A DNA stretch of 64,000 nucleotides, taken from NCBI RefSeq assembly GCF_001594145.1, contig NZ_LVCF01000046.1, positions 124,001 through 188,000 of the forward strand, read 5' to 3'. Under the pieces are notes generated by a model that saw nothing but the letters and a program-made list of their open reading frames with translations, was not told the DNA's origin and ran no database searches. Every line of letters starts with the position of its first letter. Position 1 is the stretch's first letter. Made by a program: the position numbers and the translations under genes. This DNA is from Branchiibius sp. NY16-3462-2 (GTDB taxonomy: Bacteria > Actinomycetota > Actinomycetes > Actinomycetales > Dermatophilaceae). Of this stretch, positions 10,397 to 18,878 are shown one piece after another.

Positions 10397-11206
10397 ATGC
10401 TTGCTCGCCAACGGCAGGAGCACATCCTGCGCAAGATCGCCGAGGACGGCGGGATTCGCGTTTCGCACATCGTGGCGGAACTCGGCGTGAGTGACATGAC
10501 GATCCGCCGGGACATCGAAGCGCTGGCCGAGCGGGGGCTGGTCGCCAAGGTGCACGGGGGCGCGATCCCCATCGGTGAACGCACCATCGATGAGCCGGGT
10601 TTTCACATCCGCTCGGAGATGAACCCCGATCACAAGTCAGACATCGCCCGGACCGCGGCCAGCCTCATCAAGGCCGGCTCATCGGTTGCCGTCTCGGCAG
10701 GGACGACCGCCTACGCGGTGGCCGTCGCACTGCGCCCGATCAAGCGTCTGACGGTCGTGACCAACTCACCGCGGGTCGAGCAGGCGCTTTACGACCCGTC
10801 CCGGGACGACCAACTGCTCGTGCTCACCGGCGGGGTGCGCACACCCTCCGACGCACTGGCCGGACCGGTGGCGAACGCGATGCTGGCGACCACGCACGTC
10901 GATTCGCTCATCCTCGGCGTGCACGGCATCGACCTCAACGCCGGCCTCACGACGCCGAATCTGCAAGAGGCCCAGACCAACCGGGCGCTCATCCGATCCG
11001 CGAAACACGTGATCGTCGTGGCCGACCATTCCAAGTGGGGCGTGGTCGGGCTCTCCACGATCGCGACGCTCGACGACATCGACACCCTGGTCACCGACGC
11101 CAACCTCGATGAGGAAGCGCGCCGCGAGATCACCCGCCACGGGGTGAACCTGATCATCGCCCAGACCCACGAGTTCGACAGCCCGCTCGTGAGCCTGGCG
11201 CACTGA
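10397..11206 (+). CDS. DeoR/GlpR-family transcriptional regulator
   Basis: 269 residues. The N-terminal DeoR winged helix-turn-helix (residues ~1-57) contains SHIVAELGVSDMTIRRDI followed by GGA, and the C-terminal DeoRC sugar-phosphate sensor domain follows, with SAGTTAYAV and the late DHSKWG motif. Such proteins usually repress sugar or nucleoside catabolism operons and are released by a phosphorylated sugar. A clear ribosome-binding site (AGGAAGG) precedes the ATG. No sugar kinase or transporter adjoins it, so its regulon is not evident here; it may act on distant targets or on itself. Confidence 0.93.
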   Translation: MLARQRQEHILRKIAEDGGIRVSHIVAELGVSDMTIRRDIEALAERGLVAKVHGGAIPIGERTIDEPGFHIRSEMNPDHKSDIARTAASLIKAGSSVAVSAGTTAYAVAVALRPIKRLTVVTNSPRVEQALYDPSRDDQLLVLTGGVRTPSDALAGPVANAMLATTHVDSLILGVHGIDLNAGLTTPNLQEAQTNRALIRSAKHVIVVADHSKWGVVGLSTIATLDDIDTLVTDANLDEEARREITRHGVNLIIAQTHEFDSPLVSLAH

Positions 11207-11207
11207 T

Positions 11208-11774
11208 CTACTGGTCGCCGCCTGCCGGGCCCTGGAGCGCCACCTCGATCGCCCTGATGATCGGCGGAAGCGCGTCATCGACGTACGCCGACATCGCACT
11301 CACGACCTCATCCGGCTTGCCGTAGGGGTCTGGCACCGTGCATTCCTCGTCGGTCCGCGACGGGCCGCGGCCGCGGAGGGCGACCGCCCGGGCCACCACG
11401 GCCGGCAACCCACCCTCCTGGGCGTGCACCGGCGCGTCCGCGGCCAGCGCATCGGCAAGTTCGCGCAGGGTGAACGTGCGGCGCATGGCGCGCGGCGCGT
11501 TGCGCAGCACCTTGCGCTGGTGCTCGCGCGACGCGGTGATGACCAGATCGGCCTGCTCCGCCATCGCCGGCTGGAGCTGCCGGGAGGCGAATCCCGTTGC
11601 GTTCACGCCTCGTTCGAGGAGTTTGGCCTTGACCCGCGGCTCGATGTCGTCGCCCACCAGGGCCATCGTGCCCGCGCTGGAGACATCCACGCCCGGCAGC
11701 GCCGCGGCGAGCAGACGTTCGAGGTACGGCGAGCGGCACACGTTGCCGGTGCACACCACCAGGATGCCGCTCAC
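11208..11774 (-). CDS. low-molecular-weight protein-tyrosine phosphatase
   Basis: 188 residues. The P-loop CTGNVCRSP (C-X5-R-S) is at residues 8-16 and the general-acid loop is in VPDPYGKP, so the active site is complete. The start overlaps the upstream HAD hydrolase stop by 4 bases. In capsule systems such phosphatases reset BY-kinases; a BY-kinase is encoded 10 kb away at 22008-23381, so a functional link is possible but not shown. The insert between the catalytic core and the DPY loop is longer than in the ~150-residue classical enzymes, resembling the Etp/Wzb-like actinobacterial forms. Confidence 0.9.
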   Translation of the reverse strand: MSGILVVCTGNVCRSPYLERLLAAALPGVDVSSAGTMALVGDDIEPRVKAKLLERGVNATGFASRQLQPAMAEQADLVITASREHQRKVLRNAPRAMRRTFTLRELADALAADAPVHAQEGGLPAVVARAVALRGRGPSRTDEECTVPDPYGKPDEVVSAMSAYVDDALPPIIRAIEVALQGPAGGDQ

Positions 11775-12571
11775 GACTGCCGTGCGAGCTGGTGCACCAA
11801 CGGCACCACATCGGCGATGCTGTCCAGAACCCGCGTCGGGAGGTACGGAAACCGTTGCACCGCATCGGCATTCGTTGATCCGGACAGGACCAGGATGGTG
11901 CGCAGACCGGCTTCCAGCCCGCTGACGATGTCAGTGTCCATCCGGTCACCGATCATCACCGTGTGCTCGGAGTGCGCATCGATGCGGTTCAGCGCGGTGC
12001 GCATCATCAACGGGTTGGGTTTGCCCACGTAGTACGGCTCGACGCCGGTGGCCTTGGTGATCAGCGCGGCGATCGCTCCGGTGGCCGGCAGCGGCCCTTC
12101 GCGGGACGGACCGGTCGGGTCCGGGTTGGTGGCGATGAACCGAGATCCATTCTCTATCAACCGAATTGCCCGGGTAATTGCCTCGAACGAGTAGGTACGC
12201 GTCTCCCCCAACACCACATAGTCCGGATCCCGGTCGGACATGACGTAGCCGATCTCGTGGATCGCGGTGGTCAGGCCCGCCTCCCCGATGACGTACGCCG
12301 TGCCCTCCGAGCGCTGGTTGCCCAGGAACTGCGCGGTGGCGAGCGCCGAGGTCCAGATCGCCTCGACCGGCAGCTCGATTCCGGTGGCCCGCAGCCGGGC
12401 CTGTAGGTCGCGCGGGGTGAAGATCGAGTTGTTGGTCAGGACCAGGAAGCGCCGGTCGGTCTCCTGCAGGGCCGCCAGGAAGTCCGCGGCGCCCGGGATC
12501 GCGTGTTGCTCGCGGACCAGCACGCCGTCCATGTCGGTGAGCCAGCAATCGACTGGTTTCGAATCCGTCAT
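11771..12571 (-). CDS. HAD-IIA family hydrolase (NagD-like phosphatase)
   Basis: 266 residues with all HAD signatures: nucleophile loop TDMDGVL (residues 13-19), motif II LTNNS, the motif III Lys in GKPNPLMM and the acidic motif IV GDRMDTDI. The C2a cap lies between motifs II and III, as in NagD, phosphoglycolate and nitrophenyl phosphatases. It should dephosphorylate a small cytoplasmic phosphate ester such as a sugar phosphate or nucleotide; sequence alone does not give the substrate. It is 4 bases downstream of exonuclease III and overlaps the phosphatase gene by 4 bases, so the three look like one operon. Confidence 0.92.
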   Translation of the reverse strand: MTDSKPVDCWLTDMDGVLVREQHAIPGAADFLAALQETDRRFLVLTNNSIFTPRDLQARLRATGIELPVEAIWTSALATAQFLGNQRSEGTAYVIGEAGLTTAIHEIGYVMSDRDPDYVVLGETRTYSFEAITRAIRLIENGSRFIATNPDPTGPSREGPLPATGAIAALITKATGVEPYYVGKPNPLMMRTALNRIDAHSEHTVMIGDRMDTDIVSGLEAGLRTILVLSGSTNADAVQRFPYLPTRVLDSIADVVPLVHQLARQS

Positions 12572-12575
12572 AGCT

Positions 12576-13364
12576 TCAGTCTGCCTCGTGATCGATGACC
12601 AGCGCCGCGTGATCGCTCCAGCGCTCGGCGTACGTCGCGGCGCGGCCCACGCTGACCCCGCTCACCCGCTGCGCCATGGAGGGCGAGTGGATGGCGTAGT
12701 CGATGCGCCACCCCGTGTCGTTGTCGAAGGCCTTCCCGCGCCATGACCACCAGGTGTAGGGGCCGTCGACGTCACCGGCTGCGCGGCGGGTGACATCAAC
12801 CCATCCGTCGGCGAACCACTTACTGAGATAGGCCTGTTCGTCAGGCAGGAACCCCGCCTTGCCGCGATTGCCCTTCCAGTTCTTCAGGTCCTGCTGGGTG
12901 TGGCAGATGTTGAAGTCGCCGGTGAGGACGACCTGCTCGTGCCTGACCTCGGCCAGGCGGGTGGTGATGGCCTCCAGGAAGGCGTACTTCTCGTCCTGCC
13001 GCGGGGTGTCGGCCTCACCGGTGTGCACGTAGGTGCTGATGACGCGAACCGGGCCGGTCGGTGTCTCGACGACCGCTTCGACCCAGCGTCCCTGCTCCTC
13101 GAAGCCCGCGAGGCCGATGTGCCGGTCCGAGATGGCGTACGGCGTGAGGACGGCCACGCCCGCGCGCCCAGCGGCACTGGCGGGGGCGTGCGCAAGCTGC
13201 CACTCGGCGTACGTCGATCCGGCCAGTTGCGCGGTCAGCTGGGCCTGCGTCGCCCGCACCTCCTGCAGGGTCAGGACATCGGGTCGCTGGCCGGCCAGCC
13301 AGTCCAGCCCTCCGCGGCGGGCGGCGGCACGGATGCCGTTGACGTTCGCACTGATCAGTCGCAC
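12576..13364 (-). CDS. xth: exodeoxyribonuclease III / AP endonuclease
   Basis: 262 residues of the EEP nuclease fold. Motifs are SANVNGIRAA at the N-terminus, the metal-binding Glu in TLQEVR, the catalytic core TGDFNICH and the terminal SDHAALV. It repairs abasic sites and degrades one strand of duplex DNA from the 3' end. The closer match to XthA than to ExoA is judged from the short N-terminus and the YTWWSWRGKAF segment. First gene of a probable operon with the HAD hydrolase and the phosphatase. Confidence 0.95.
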   Translation of the reverse strand: MRLISANVNGIRAAARRGGLDWLAGQRPDVLTLQEVRATQAQLTAQLAGSTYAEWQLAHAPASAAGRAGVAVLTPYAISDRHIGLAGFEEQGRWVEAVVETPTGPVRVISTYVHTGEADTPRQDEKYAFLEAITTRLAEVRHEQVVLTGDFNICHTQQDLKNWKGNRGKAGFLPDEQAYLSKWFADGWVDVTRRAAGDVDGPYTWWSWRGKAFDNDTGWRIDYAIHSPSMAQRVSGVSVGRAATYAERWSDHAALVIDHEAD

Positions 13365-13385
13365 GGCCCCAGTCTGCCTGGTTGG

Positions 13386-13982
13386 TCAGACGAAGCGTTT
13401 GGCGTATCCGAGCTGGTAGCGCAGATCACGGTTGCGGTCGCGGATGTAGCGCGCCGGGTTGCCGCCCACCAGCGTGTACGGCGCCACGTCCTTGGTCACG
13501 ACCGACCCGGCGGCCACGACGGCGCCCTCGCCGATCGTCACTCCGGGCAGCACGATGGCGTGGCTGGCGATCCACGCGTAGTCACCGATATGCACCGGCC
13601 CACCCACCTCGGCGAAGTCCGGCGAATCGACGTCGTGCTGGCGGGTGTAGATCGTGACGTGGCTACCCAGGTTCACGTTGTCGCCGATGACCAGGCCGCT
13701 GCGACCGTCCAGGAACGCCGTGTCGCCGATCGTGCAGTGCTGCCCGATGGTGATCAGATCCGGTGCGTAGAACTCGGCCCGCCAATGGATGCTCGAGGTC
13801 TTGGGCAACTGCATGCCGGCCAGGCGGTAACAGCCCGCGCGCACGCGGTGCGAGGGGACGTAGCCGAGGTCGGCGAGCAGCCGCAGCCGCAGATCGCTCC
13901 ATACGTCCCGGCGCCACCGCACCGCAGCAACAGCGCCCGCCGGCGCGATCCTCTTCGCACTCTCGCGCAGCGCTCCGACCAC
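13386..13982 (-). CDS. hexapeptide-repeat acyltransferase (WcaF/maltose-acetyltransferase-like)
   Basis: 198 residues. Left-handed beta-helix hexads run through the middle (IGQHCTIGDTAFLDG, IGDNVNLG) and end in VVAAGSVVTKDVAPYTLVGG with the NPAR motif; the conserved QHD segment supplies the catalytic His. Enzymes of this type O-acetylate sugars in surface polysaccharides with acetyl-CoA. It opens the polysaccharide locus, only 18 bases from a divergent glycosyltransferase start, so I infer acetylation of the polymer or its precursors. The exact acceptor is unknown. Confidence 0.88.
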   Translation of the reverse strand: MVGALRESAKRIAPAGAVAAVRWRRDVWSDLRLRLLADLGYVPSHRVRAGCYRLAGMQLPKTSSIHWRAEFYAPDLITIGQHCTIGDTAFLDGRSGLVIGDNVNLGSHVTIYTRQHDVDSPDFAEVGGPVHIGDYAWIASHAIVLPGVTIGEGAVVAAGSVVTKDVAPYTLVGGNPARYIRDRNRDLRYQLGYAKRFV

Positions 13983-14000
13983 CCGGCTAGCCTATGGCCG

Positions 14001-14855
14001 ATGAGTCCACGGATCGGCGCGTACGTGCTCACCGCGGACACCACGTGGCTGGCGAAATCCCTACGCAGCTACTACCCATTGCTGTCTGCATTGGTCATTC
14101 CGTGGCCGGAGGATGGGTTGGGCTGGAGGGGTCAGCCCCTGCCGCTCCAGGAGGTCCGGGCTGCGGTTGAATCCGTTGATGACCGTCACCTCCTACGGTT
14201 GGTCCCGGGTCGGTGGACTGATCCCGGGAGACCCCTGAGCATGGAGACCCAACAACGCCAGGCAGCGGTCGATGCGTTGAGCCCTGACGTCGACTGGATC
14301 CTGCAGACAGACAACGACGAGGTCCTGCCGGATCCCGAGCGCCTGCTGGATGCGCTGGCGTACGCCGAGGCGCAGGGTCTGGACGCCGTCGAGTGGCCCA
14401 TGCGCCTCCTCTTCCGGCGCACCCACAACGCCGTGTTCCAGATCGCCACGACCGGCGAGCAACCCAGTTACGAATACCCCGGACCGATCGCCGTGCGACC
14501 AGGTACAGCGCTCGTCAGCGCTCGGCGTACGCACGGGGCGTTTCTGCGGCCGGTGGTCGACGGCGACGACGGTTCGCTCCAGGTGGCTCGTCCGGCGCTG
14601 GAGGGCGAGGACCGGTCGTTCACCATCCCGCCGGGCGCGGCGATCATCCACAACAGTTGGGCGCGGTCCCCGCGGCAGGCGTGGGCGAAGGTCACTGGAT
14701 GGGGTCACACCTCCGGTGTCCGTGGAGTCGTCTATTTCGCGGCGGTCTGGCTGCCCGCGCCCATCACGTGGCGACTGCTGCGCAACTTCCATCCGTTCGC
14801 GCGGGATCTGTGGCCACGGCTCGTGCGCGTTCCCGTCTCTCCGGATGTCGAGTAA
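14001..14855 (+). CDS. glycosyltransferase, GT-A/family-2-like
   Basis: 284 residues from ATG 14001, where MSPRIGAYVL begins. The acidic motif QTDNDEVL near residue 100 is a DxD-type metal/nucleotide-sugar site, preceded by a short Rossmann-like half. Histidine and Trp at the C-terminal end (IIHNSWARSP) recall GT2-type enzymes that glycosylate surface polymers. An ATG at 13994 is in another frame and was rejected. Convergent with the ABC transporter gene, 11 bases away. I assign it to the polysaccharide locus by context; donor and acceptor are unknown. Confidence 0.75.
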   Translation: MSPRIGAYVLTADTTWLAKSLRSYYPLLSALVIPWPEDGLGWRGQPLPLQEVRAAVESVDDRHLLRLVPGRWTDPGRPLSMETQQRQAAVDALSPDVDWILQTDNDEVLPDPERLLDALAYAEAQGLDAVEWPMRLLFRRTHNAVFQIATTGEQPSYEYPGPIAVRPGTALVSARRTHGAFLRPVVDGDDGSLQVARPALEGEDRSFTIPPGAAIIHNSWARSPRQAWAKVTGWGHTSGVRGVVYFAAVWLPAPITWRLLRNFHPFARDLWPRLVRVPVSPDVE

Positions 14856-14866
14856 CGAAGAAGGCG

Positions 14867-16675
14867 TTACCCAGCGCGCGACAGGCCGCCGAGCTTGACC
14901 ATCCGCGCGAATCCCGGACTGGCGGCGATGACGTCTTCGAACGATCCGACGGCGGCGACCCGTCCGTGGTCGAGATAGACGACCCGATCCACGTTGCGCA
15001 CCGTCGACAGGCGATGTGCGACAACGATGATCGTCATGGATCCCTCGAGGTCGTTGATAGTGCGGGCGATCCGGTGCTCGGTCTCGTTGTCCAATGCCGA
15101 GGTCGCTTCGTCCAACACCAGGAACGTCGGCTGGCGATACAACGCCCGAGCGATTCCCACCCGTTGCCGCTGACCGCCGGACAGCAGCGAGCCACGCTCA
15201 CCCACCTGCGAATCCAGACCGTTCGGCAGCGATTGGACCAGATCGTTCAGCTCCGCGCCCCGAACCGCCGCGCCGAGTCGGATCCTGTCGATCTGGGTGG
15301 GGTCCTGATCGAAGGCGATGTTCTCGGCCAGGGTACCCGTGAACAGGAACACGTCCTGGGGCACGTAGCCGATGGCGCCGCGCCACTGCTGGGGTGCGGT
15401 TGCCAGGTCGACCCCGTCCAGGCTGATCTGTCCATCGGTGGGCGTGTGCAGTCCGAGGATGAGGTCGACCAATGTGCTCTTACCCGCCCCGCTACTGCCG
15501 ACGAAAGCGGTCGACGACCCCGGCTCGAATGCAAGATCGACGGCGCTGAGGGCGTCGGTCGTTGCGTCCGGGTAGCGGAAGCTGACCTGCTCCAGTCGCA
15601 ACGTGCCCTCGTGCAGAGGCCCAGCGGCCGAGTCGGCGCTCTCAGCAGGCGGCGCGCTCGCGGGATACCGGTCCAGGTCGCGCACCATCGCCTCCAGCGC
15701 GGGCACGCCCACCCGCACGTTGCTCAGGCTGCCCAATAGCGCCGAAGCCGAAGGGATCGTCCGGAAACCCGCGGCAACGAACACCGCCAACAGGCCGACC
15801 GATCCACGATTGCCCTGGCTCTGCGAGAGGCTGGAGAGGGCCAGCAGGACTCCGACGCCCAGGATGAAGACGATCTCCAGGTAGTAGCGCGGAAGCGAGC
15901 CCAGAAAGCCGGCCATCCGATCGGCGTACGCGCGTCGGTAACTAGCGGCCGCATAGCGCTCGATGAACACGTCCTGGACGTTGCGCAGGTGGATCTCCTT
16001 GGTGGCACCGAGCGCCTTCATCGACTCGGTGATCTCCTGCCCGGCGAAGTCCGCGACCCCGCGTCCGGCGCGGACCGTGCGGGGTCGCAGAACCTTCACG
16101 AAGATGACGCCGGCGACGGCGAGATACAGCGCGAAACCCACGGTGGGTAGCGGCGCGAGCACGAAGAGGACCACGGCCATGGCGACCAGACTGACGACAC
16201 TGGTCAGCGCCGAGACCGACCCTGCGAGGGCGTAGTTGAACGCCAGGGTGACCGTGTTCTGCAGGACCTGGATCAGCTCGGCCGTGGGACGTTGGGCGAT
16301 CTGCGTGTACGGCGCGTGCAGGAATCCGGACAGCAGGCGCACCGAGGTCTTGGCCCGTTCGTCGTAGATGAGCGCCGTGGACCACCAGTTGAAGAGGATC
16401 TGCAGCAGGTCCTTGAGCAAAAACAATCCCACCATGATCCCGGCCAGGATGGCCACGAAGGTGGCCCGCTGGGGCGAGCCGAGGGAACGGCTCAGCGCAC
16501 CCATGACTCCCGCGTCGTAGAAAGCACCCGAGGAGATGTTCACGATCGGATACACCAGCGCGATCGCCAGCATGTCCATCATCGCTGCGATGAAGTTGCC
16601 CAGTGAGACCAGGGCGAGCCTGACCTGGAACCGGCGGTCGGTGAAGGAGCGGATCGAGCGCAACACGCTGATCAT
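14867..16675 (-). CDS. ABC transporter, fused permease and ATPase (PglK/MsbA-like flippase candidate)
   Basis: 602 residues. An N-terminal six-helix exporter domain (residues ~1-330) precedes the ATPase domain: Walker A VGSSGAGKSTL, signature LLSGGQRQRVGIARAL, Walker B FLVLDEATSALD and the switch His in VVAHRLS. The half-transporter must dimerise. Within a polysaccharide locus the likely cargo is a lipid-linked oligosaccharide, as for PglK. No MATE-like Wzx gene was seen in the window, which makes this the best flippase candidate. It faces the GH99-like gene divergently over 65 bases. Confidence 0.9.
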   Translation of the reverse strand: MISVLRSIRSFTDRRFQVRLALVSLGNFIAAMMDMLAIALVYPIVNISSGAFYDAGVMGALSRSLGSPQRATFVAILAGIMVGLFLLKDLLQILFNWWSTALIYDERAKTSVRLLSGFLHAPYTQIAQRPTAELIQVLQNTVTLAFNYALAGSVSALTSVVSLVAMAVVLFVLAPLPTVGFALYLAVAGVIFVKVLRPRTVRAGRGVADFAGQEITESMKALGATKEIHLRNVQDVFIERYAAASYRRAYADRMAGFLGSLPRYYLEIVFILGVGVLLALSSLSQSQGNRGSVGLLAVFVAAGFRTIPSASALLGSLSNVRVGVPALEAMVRDLDRYPASAPPAESADSAAGPLHEGTLRLEQVSFRYPDATTDALSAVDLAFEPGSSTAFVGSSGAGKSTLVDLILGLHTPTDGQISLDGVDLATAPQQWRGAIGYVPQDVFLFTGTLAENIAFDQDPTQIDRIRLGAAVRGAELNDLVQSLPNGLDSQVGERGSLLSGGQRQRVGIARALYRQPTFLVLDEATSALDNETEHRIARTINDLEGSMTIIVVAHRLSTVRNVDRVVYLDHGRVAAVGSFEDVIAASPGFARMVKLGGLSRAG

Positions 16676-16740
16676 TTCAGCTCCGGTCCTATCCCCTTGA
16701 GCAATCTGGTTGGCTCAGCGCCTCACGCTAACCTATCGGC

Positions 16741-17835
16741 GTGGCGGCGGGTCTGGTGAGCGGCGTGCGCCCAGTGGCCTTCTACCTGCCTCAGTTCCAC
16801 CCCGTCCCGGAGAACGACCGGTTCTGGGGTGCTGGTTTCACCGAATGGACCAACACCGCCAGGGCCCGGCCGCTCTTTCCCGGTCATCGCCAGCCGCATC
16901 TGCCCGCCGACCTCGGCTTCTATGACCTGCGATCGCCGGCCGCCCGCGAGGCGCAGAGCGATCTGGCGCAGCAGTACGGCGTGAGCGCCTTCGCCTATTG
17001 GCACTACTGGTTCGGCCGCGGTCGACGGATCCTGGAACGTCCGTTCGCGGAGGTCCTGTCCTCCGGCTCACCGCAGGTGCAGTTCTGCCTGGCCTGGGCC
17101 AATCAGTCGTGGACCGGGGTGTGGCACGGCGACCCGGGCCGGGTGCTCATCCAGCAGACGTACGGCGGACCCGACGACTACCGCTCGCACTTCGAGGCGG
17201 TCCTGCCGGCCTTCCGTGACGAGCGCTACCTGCGGGTCGACGGCAAACCGGTGTTCTACATCTTCCGGCCCGAAGAACTGCCGCACCGTCACCTTTTCGT
17301 CGACCTGTGGCAGCGCCTGGCCCAGGACAACGGTCTGCCCGGGCTCTACCTCGTCGCCGAGGTCAGCGACCTGCTCGGGCGGTATCCGGTCTATTCGGAC
17401 TTCGCCGCGGACGGTTTCGATGCGGGGGTGCACATCCGCGTCCCGGCCCGGGTGACGAAAGCCGCCGAACAGCGAAACCGCCTGACCCGCAAGACGTTGC
17501 GCTGGCCGGAGAACTATCCCTACACCTCCGACTGGGCCTATCTGTCCGGCGGTCGCGACGACCTCATGCCGTGTGTCTACCCCAACTGGGACAACACCCC
17601 GCGCTCGGGCCGCGACGGTCTGGTCATCACCGGCAGCACCCCGGAGAAGTTCCGCGATCTCGTCACGGCCGCTGCGTCGAGCACCCTCGGCCGACCCGCC
17701 GAGGAGCGCCTGTTGTGGGTCAAGTCATGGAACGAATGGGCTGAAGGTAACTATCTGGAACCCGACCTGGAATTCGGCCACGGCTGGCTGGAGGCGCTGC
17801 GCGACGGTGTTGCAGCGGCCCGCGAGGTGGCGTGA
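16741..17835 (+). CDS. GH99-like / WbsX-family polysaccharide protein
   Basis: 364 residues from GTG 16741; an in-frame GTG five codons on is an alternative start. The glycoside-hydrolase-99-like TIM-barrel pattern is clear: AFYLPQFHPVPENDRFWG, GFTEWTN, YWHYWF, FCLAWANQSW, and the late WVKSWNEWAEGNYLEP. WbsX members occur in O-antigen and capsule loci, where they may trim or transglycosylate rather than degrade. The Trp- and Glu-rich motifs make a sugar-active site likely, but no activity is established for this branch. It is translationally coupled to the next GT4 gene by a TGATG junction. Confidence 0.85.
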   Translation: MAAGLVSGVRPVAFYLPQFHPVPENDRFWGAGFTEWTNTARARPLFPGHRQPHLPADLGFYDLRSPAAREAQSDLAQQYGVSAFAYWHYWFGRGRRILERPFAEVLSSGSPQVQFCLAWANQSWTGVWHGDPGRVLIQQTYGGPDDYRSHFEAVLPAFRDERYLRVDGKPVFYIFRPEELPHRHLFVDLWQRLAQDNGLPGLYLVAEVSDLLGRYPVYSDFAADGFDAGVHIRVPARVTKAAEQRNRLTRKTLRWPENYPYTSDWAYLSGGRDDLMPCVYPNWDNTPRSGRDGLVITGSTPEKFRDLVTAAASSTLGRPAEERLLWVKSWNEWAEGNYLEPDLEFGHGWLEALRDGVAAAREVA

Positions 17836-18878
17836 TGGCGTTGCGGATCGCGATGATCTCCTACTCCCTGCCGAGCACCAGCAAGATGGGCATCGGCTAC
17901 CAGGTGGACTCCCTGGCGACGGAACTCCCCCGCCGGGGACACCCCGTCGATGTGTTCTCGCCCTGCCCGCCGGTACCCGGTGCTGTCTACGGTCACCGGC
18001 TGATCGCCCTGACCGGCTCCCTACGCACGTTCCGGTTCGCGACGCGGTTACGCCGCGAGGACTTCACCGACTATGACGTGGTGCACGCCCACGGCGACGA
18101 CTACTGGATGTGGCGTCGCCGGGTGACCTCACATGTGCGCACGCTGCACGGCTCGTGCTTCGACGAAGCCCTCACCATCAAGGGGGTCAAGGAGAAGGCA
18201 CGGATGGTCGCGCTCGGTGGCACTGAGTGGCTCGCGTCGGTGGTCGCCGATCACACCGTGGCCGTGGCGCCGGAAGCACGACGCTGGTACCCATGGGTAC
18301 ACCAGGTCATCCCCAACGGCGTCGACTTCGACCTGTTCGCACCCCCAGGCGATCTGCACAGCCGACGCGAGGACCGGCCCACCGTGCTGTTCGTGGGGAC
18401 CTGGCATGGTCGCAAGCGCGGGGCGGAACTGGTCGCGGCCTTTGACCAGCACGTGCGGATGGCCGTTCCCGATGCCCAGTTGTGGCTGGTGTGTGACGAC
18501 GCGCCCGAATCCCTGCCACCCGGCGTCGTGGCGTTCGGGCGCATCCCCAACGCCGAGCTGGCCGACCTGTACCAGCGGGCGTGGGTCTTCGTACTGCCTT
18601 CTGATTACGAGGGATTCGGGATTCCGTACGCCGAGGCGATGGCCGGCGGGGCAGCCGTGGTCGCGACACCCAACGAGGGCGCTCGGTTCGTCACCGACGA
18701 GGGACGGTTCGGCCGGTTGGCTGCGTTGAGCGACATCAGCACACCGATCGTGGAGCTGCTGCGCGACCACCCGAGCCGCGCCAGCCTCAGTAGGGCCGCT
18801 CACGAATGGGCTCGCCGGTTCAGTCTCTCAACGGTGACCGACCAGTACGAGGCGTTGTACGCCGCGCGGCATGAGTAG
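17835..18878 (+). CDS. GT4 glycosyltransferase
   Basis: 347 residues from the ATG at 17835, which shares its A with the upstream stop; a GTG one codon earlier is also possible. It has a GT-B fold with the N-terminal Gly-rich segment around SKMGIGYQVDSL, the central FVGTWHGRKRG and the EX7E motif in YEGFGIPYAEAMA. It transfers an activated sugar onto a lipid-linked precursor in the cytoplasm. It overlaps the next gene by 8 bases. The donor is not predictable from these motifs. Confidence 0.9.
   Translation: MALRIAMISYSLPSTSKMGIGYQVDSLATELPRRGHPVDVFSPCPPVPGAVYGHRLIALTGSLRTFRFATRLRREDFTDYDVVHAHGDDYWMWRRRVTSHVRTLHGSCFDEALTIKGVKEKARMVALGGTEWLASVVADHTVAVAPEARRWYPWVHQVIPNGVDFDLFAPPGDLHSRREDRPTVLFVGTWHGRKRGAELVAAFDQHVRMAVPDAQLWLVCDDAPESLPPGVVAFGRIPNAELADLYQRAWVFVLPSDYEGFGIPYAEAMAGGAAVVATPNEGARFVTDEGRFGRLAALSDISTPIVELLRDHPSRASLSRAAHEWARRFSLSTVTDQYEALYAARHE

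Noticed and set aside
12550..12571. tRNA-like GGTTTCGAATCC at the start of the HAD gene
   Set aside because: Only the T-loop-like string is present; no acceptor stem or anticodon arm pairs around it, and it lies inside the coding start.
12900..14000. N-terminal extension of the glycosyltransferase frame beginning at 14001
   Set aside because: It runs antisense through exonuclease III and the acyltransferase; the conserved glycosyltransferase start is at 14001.
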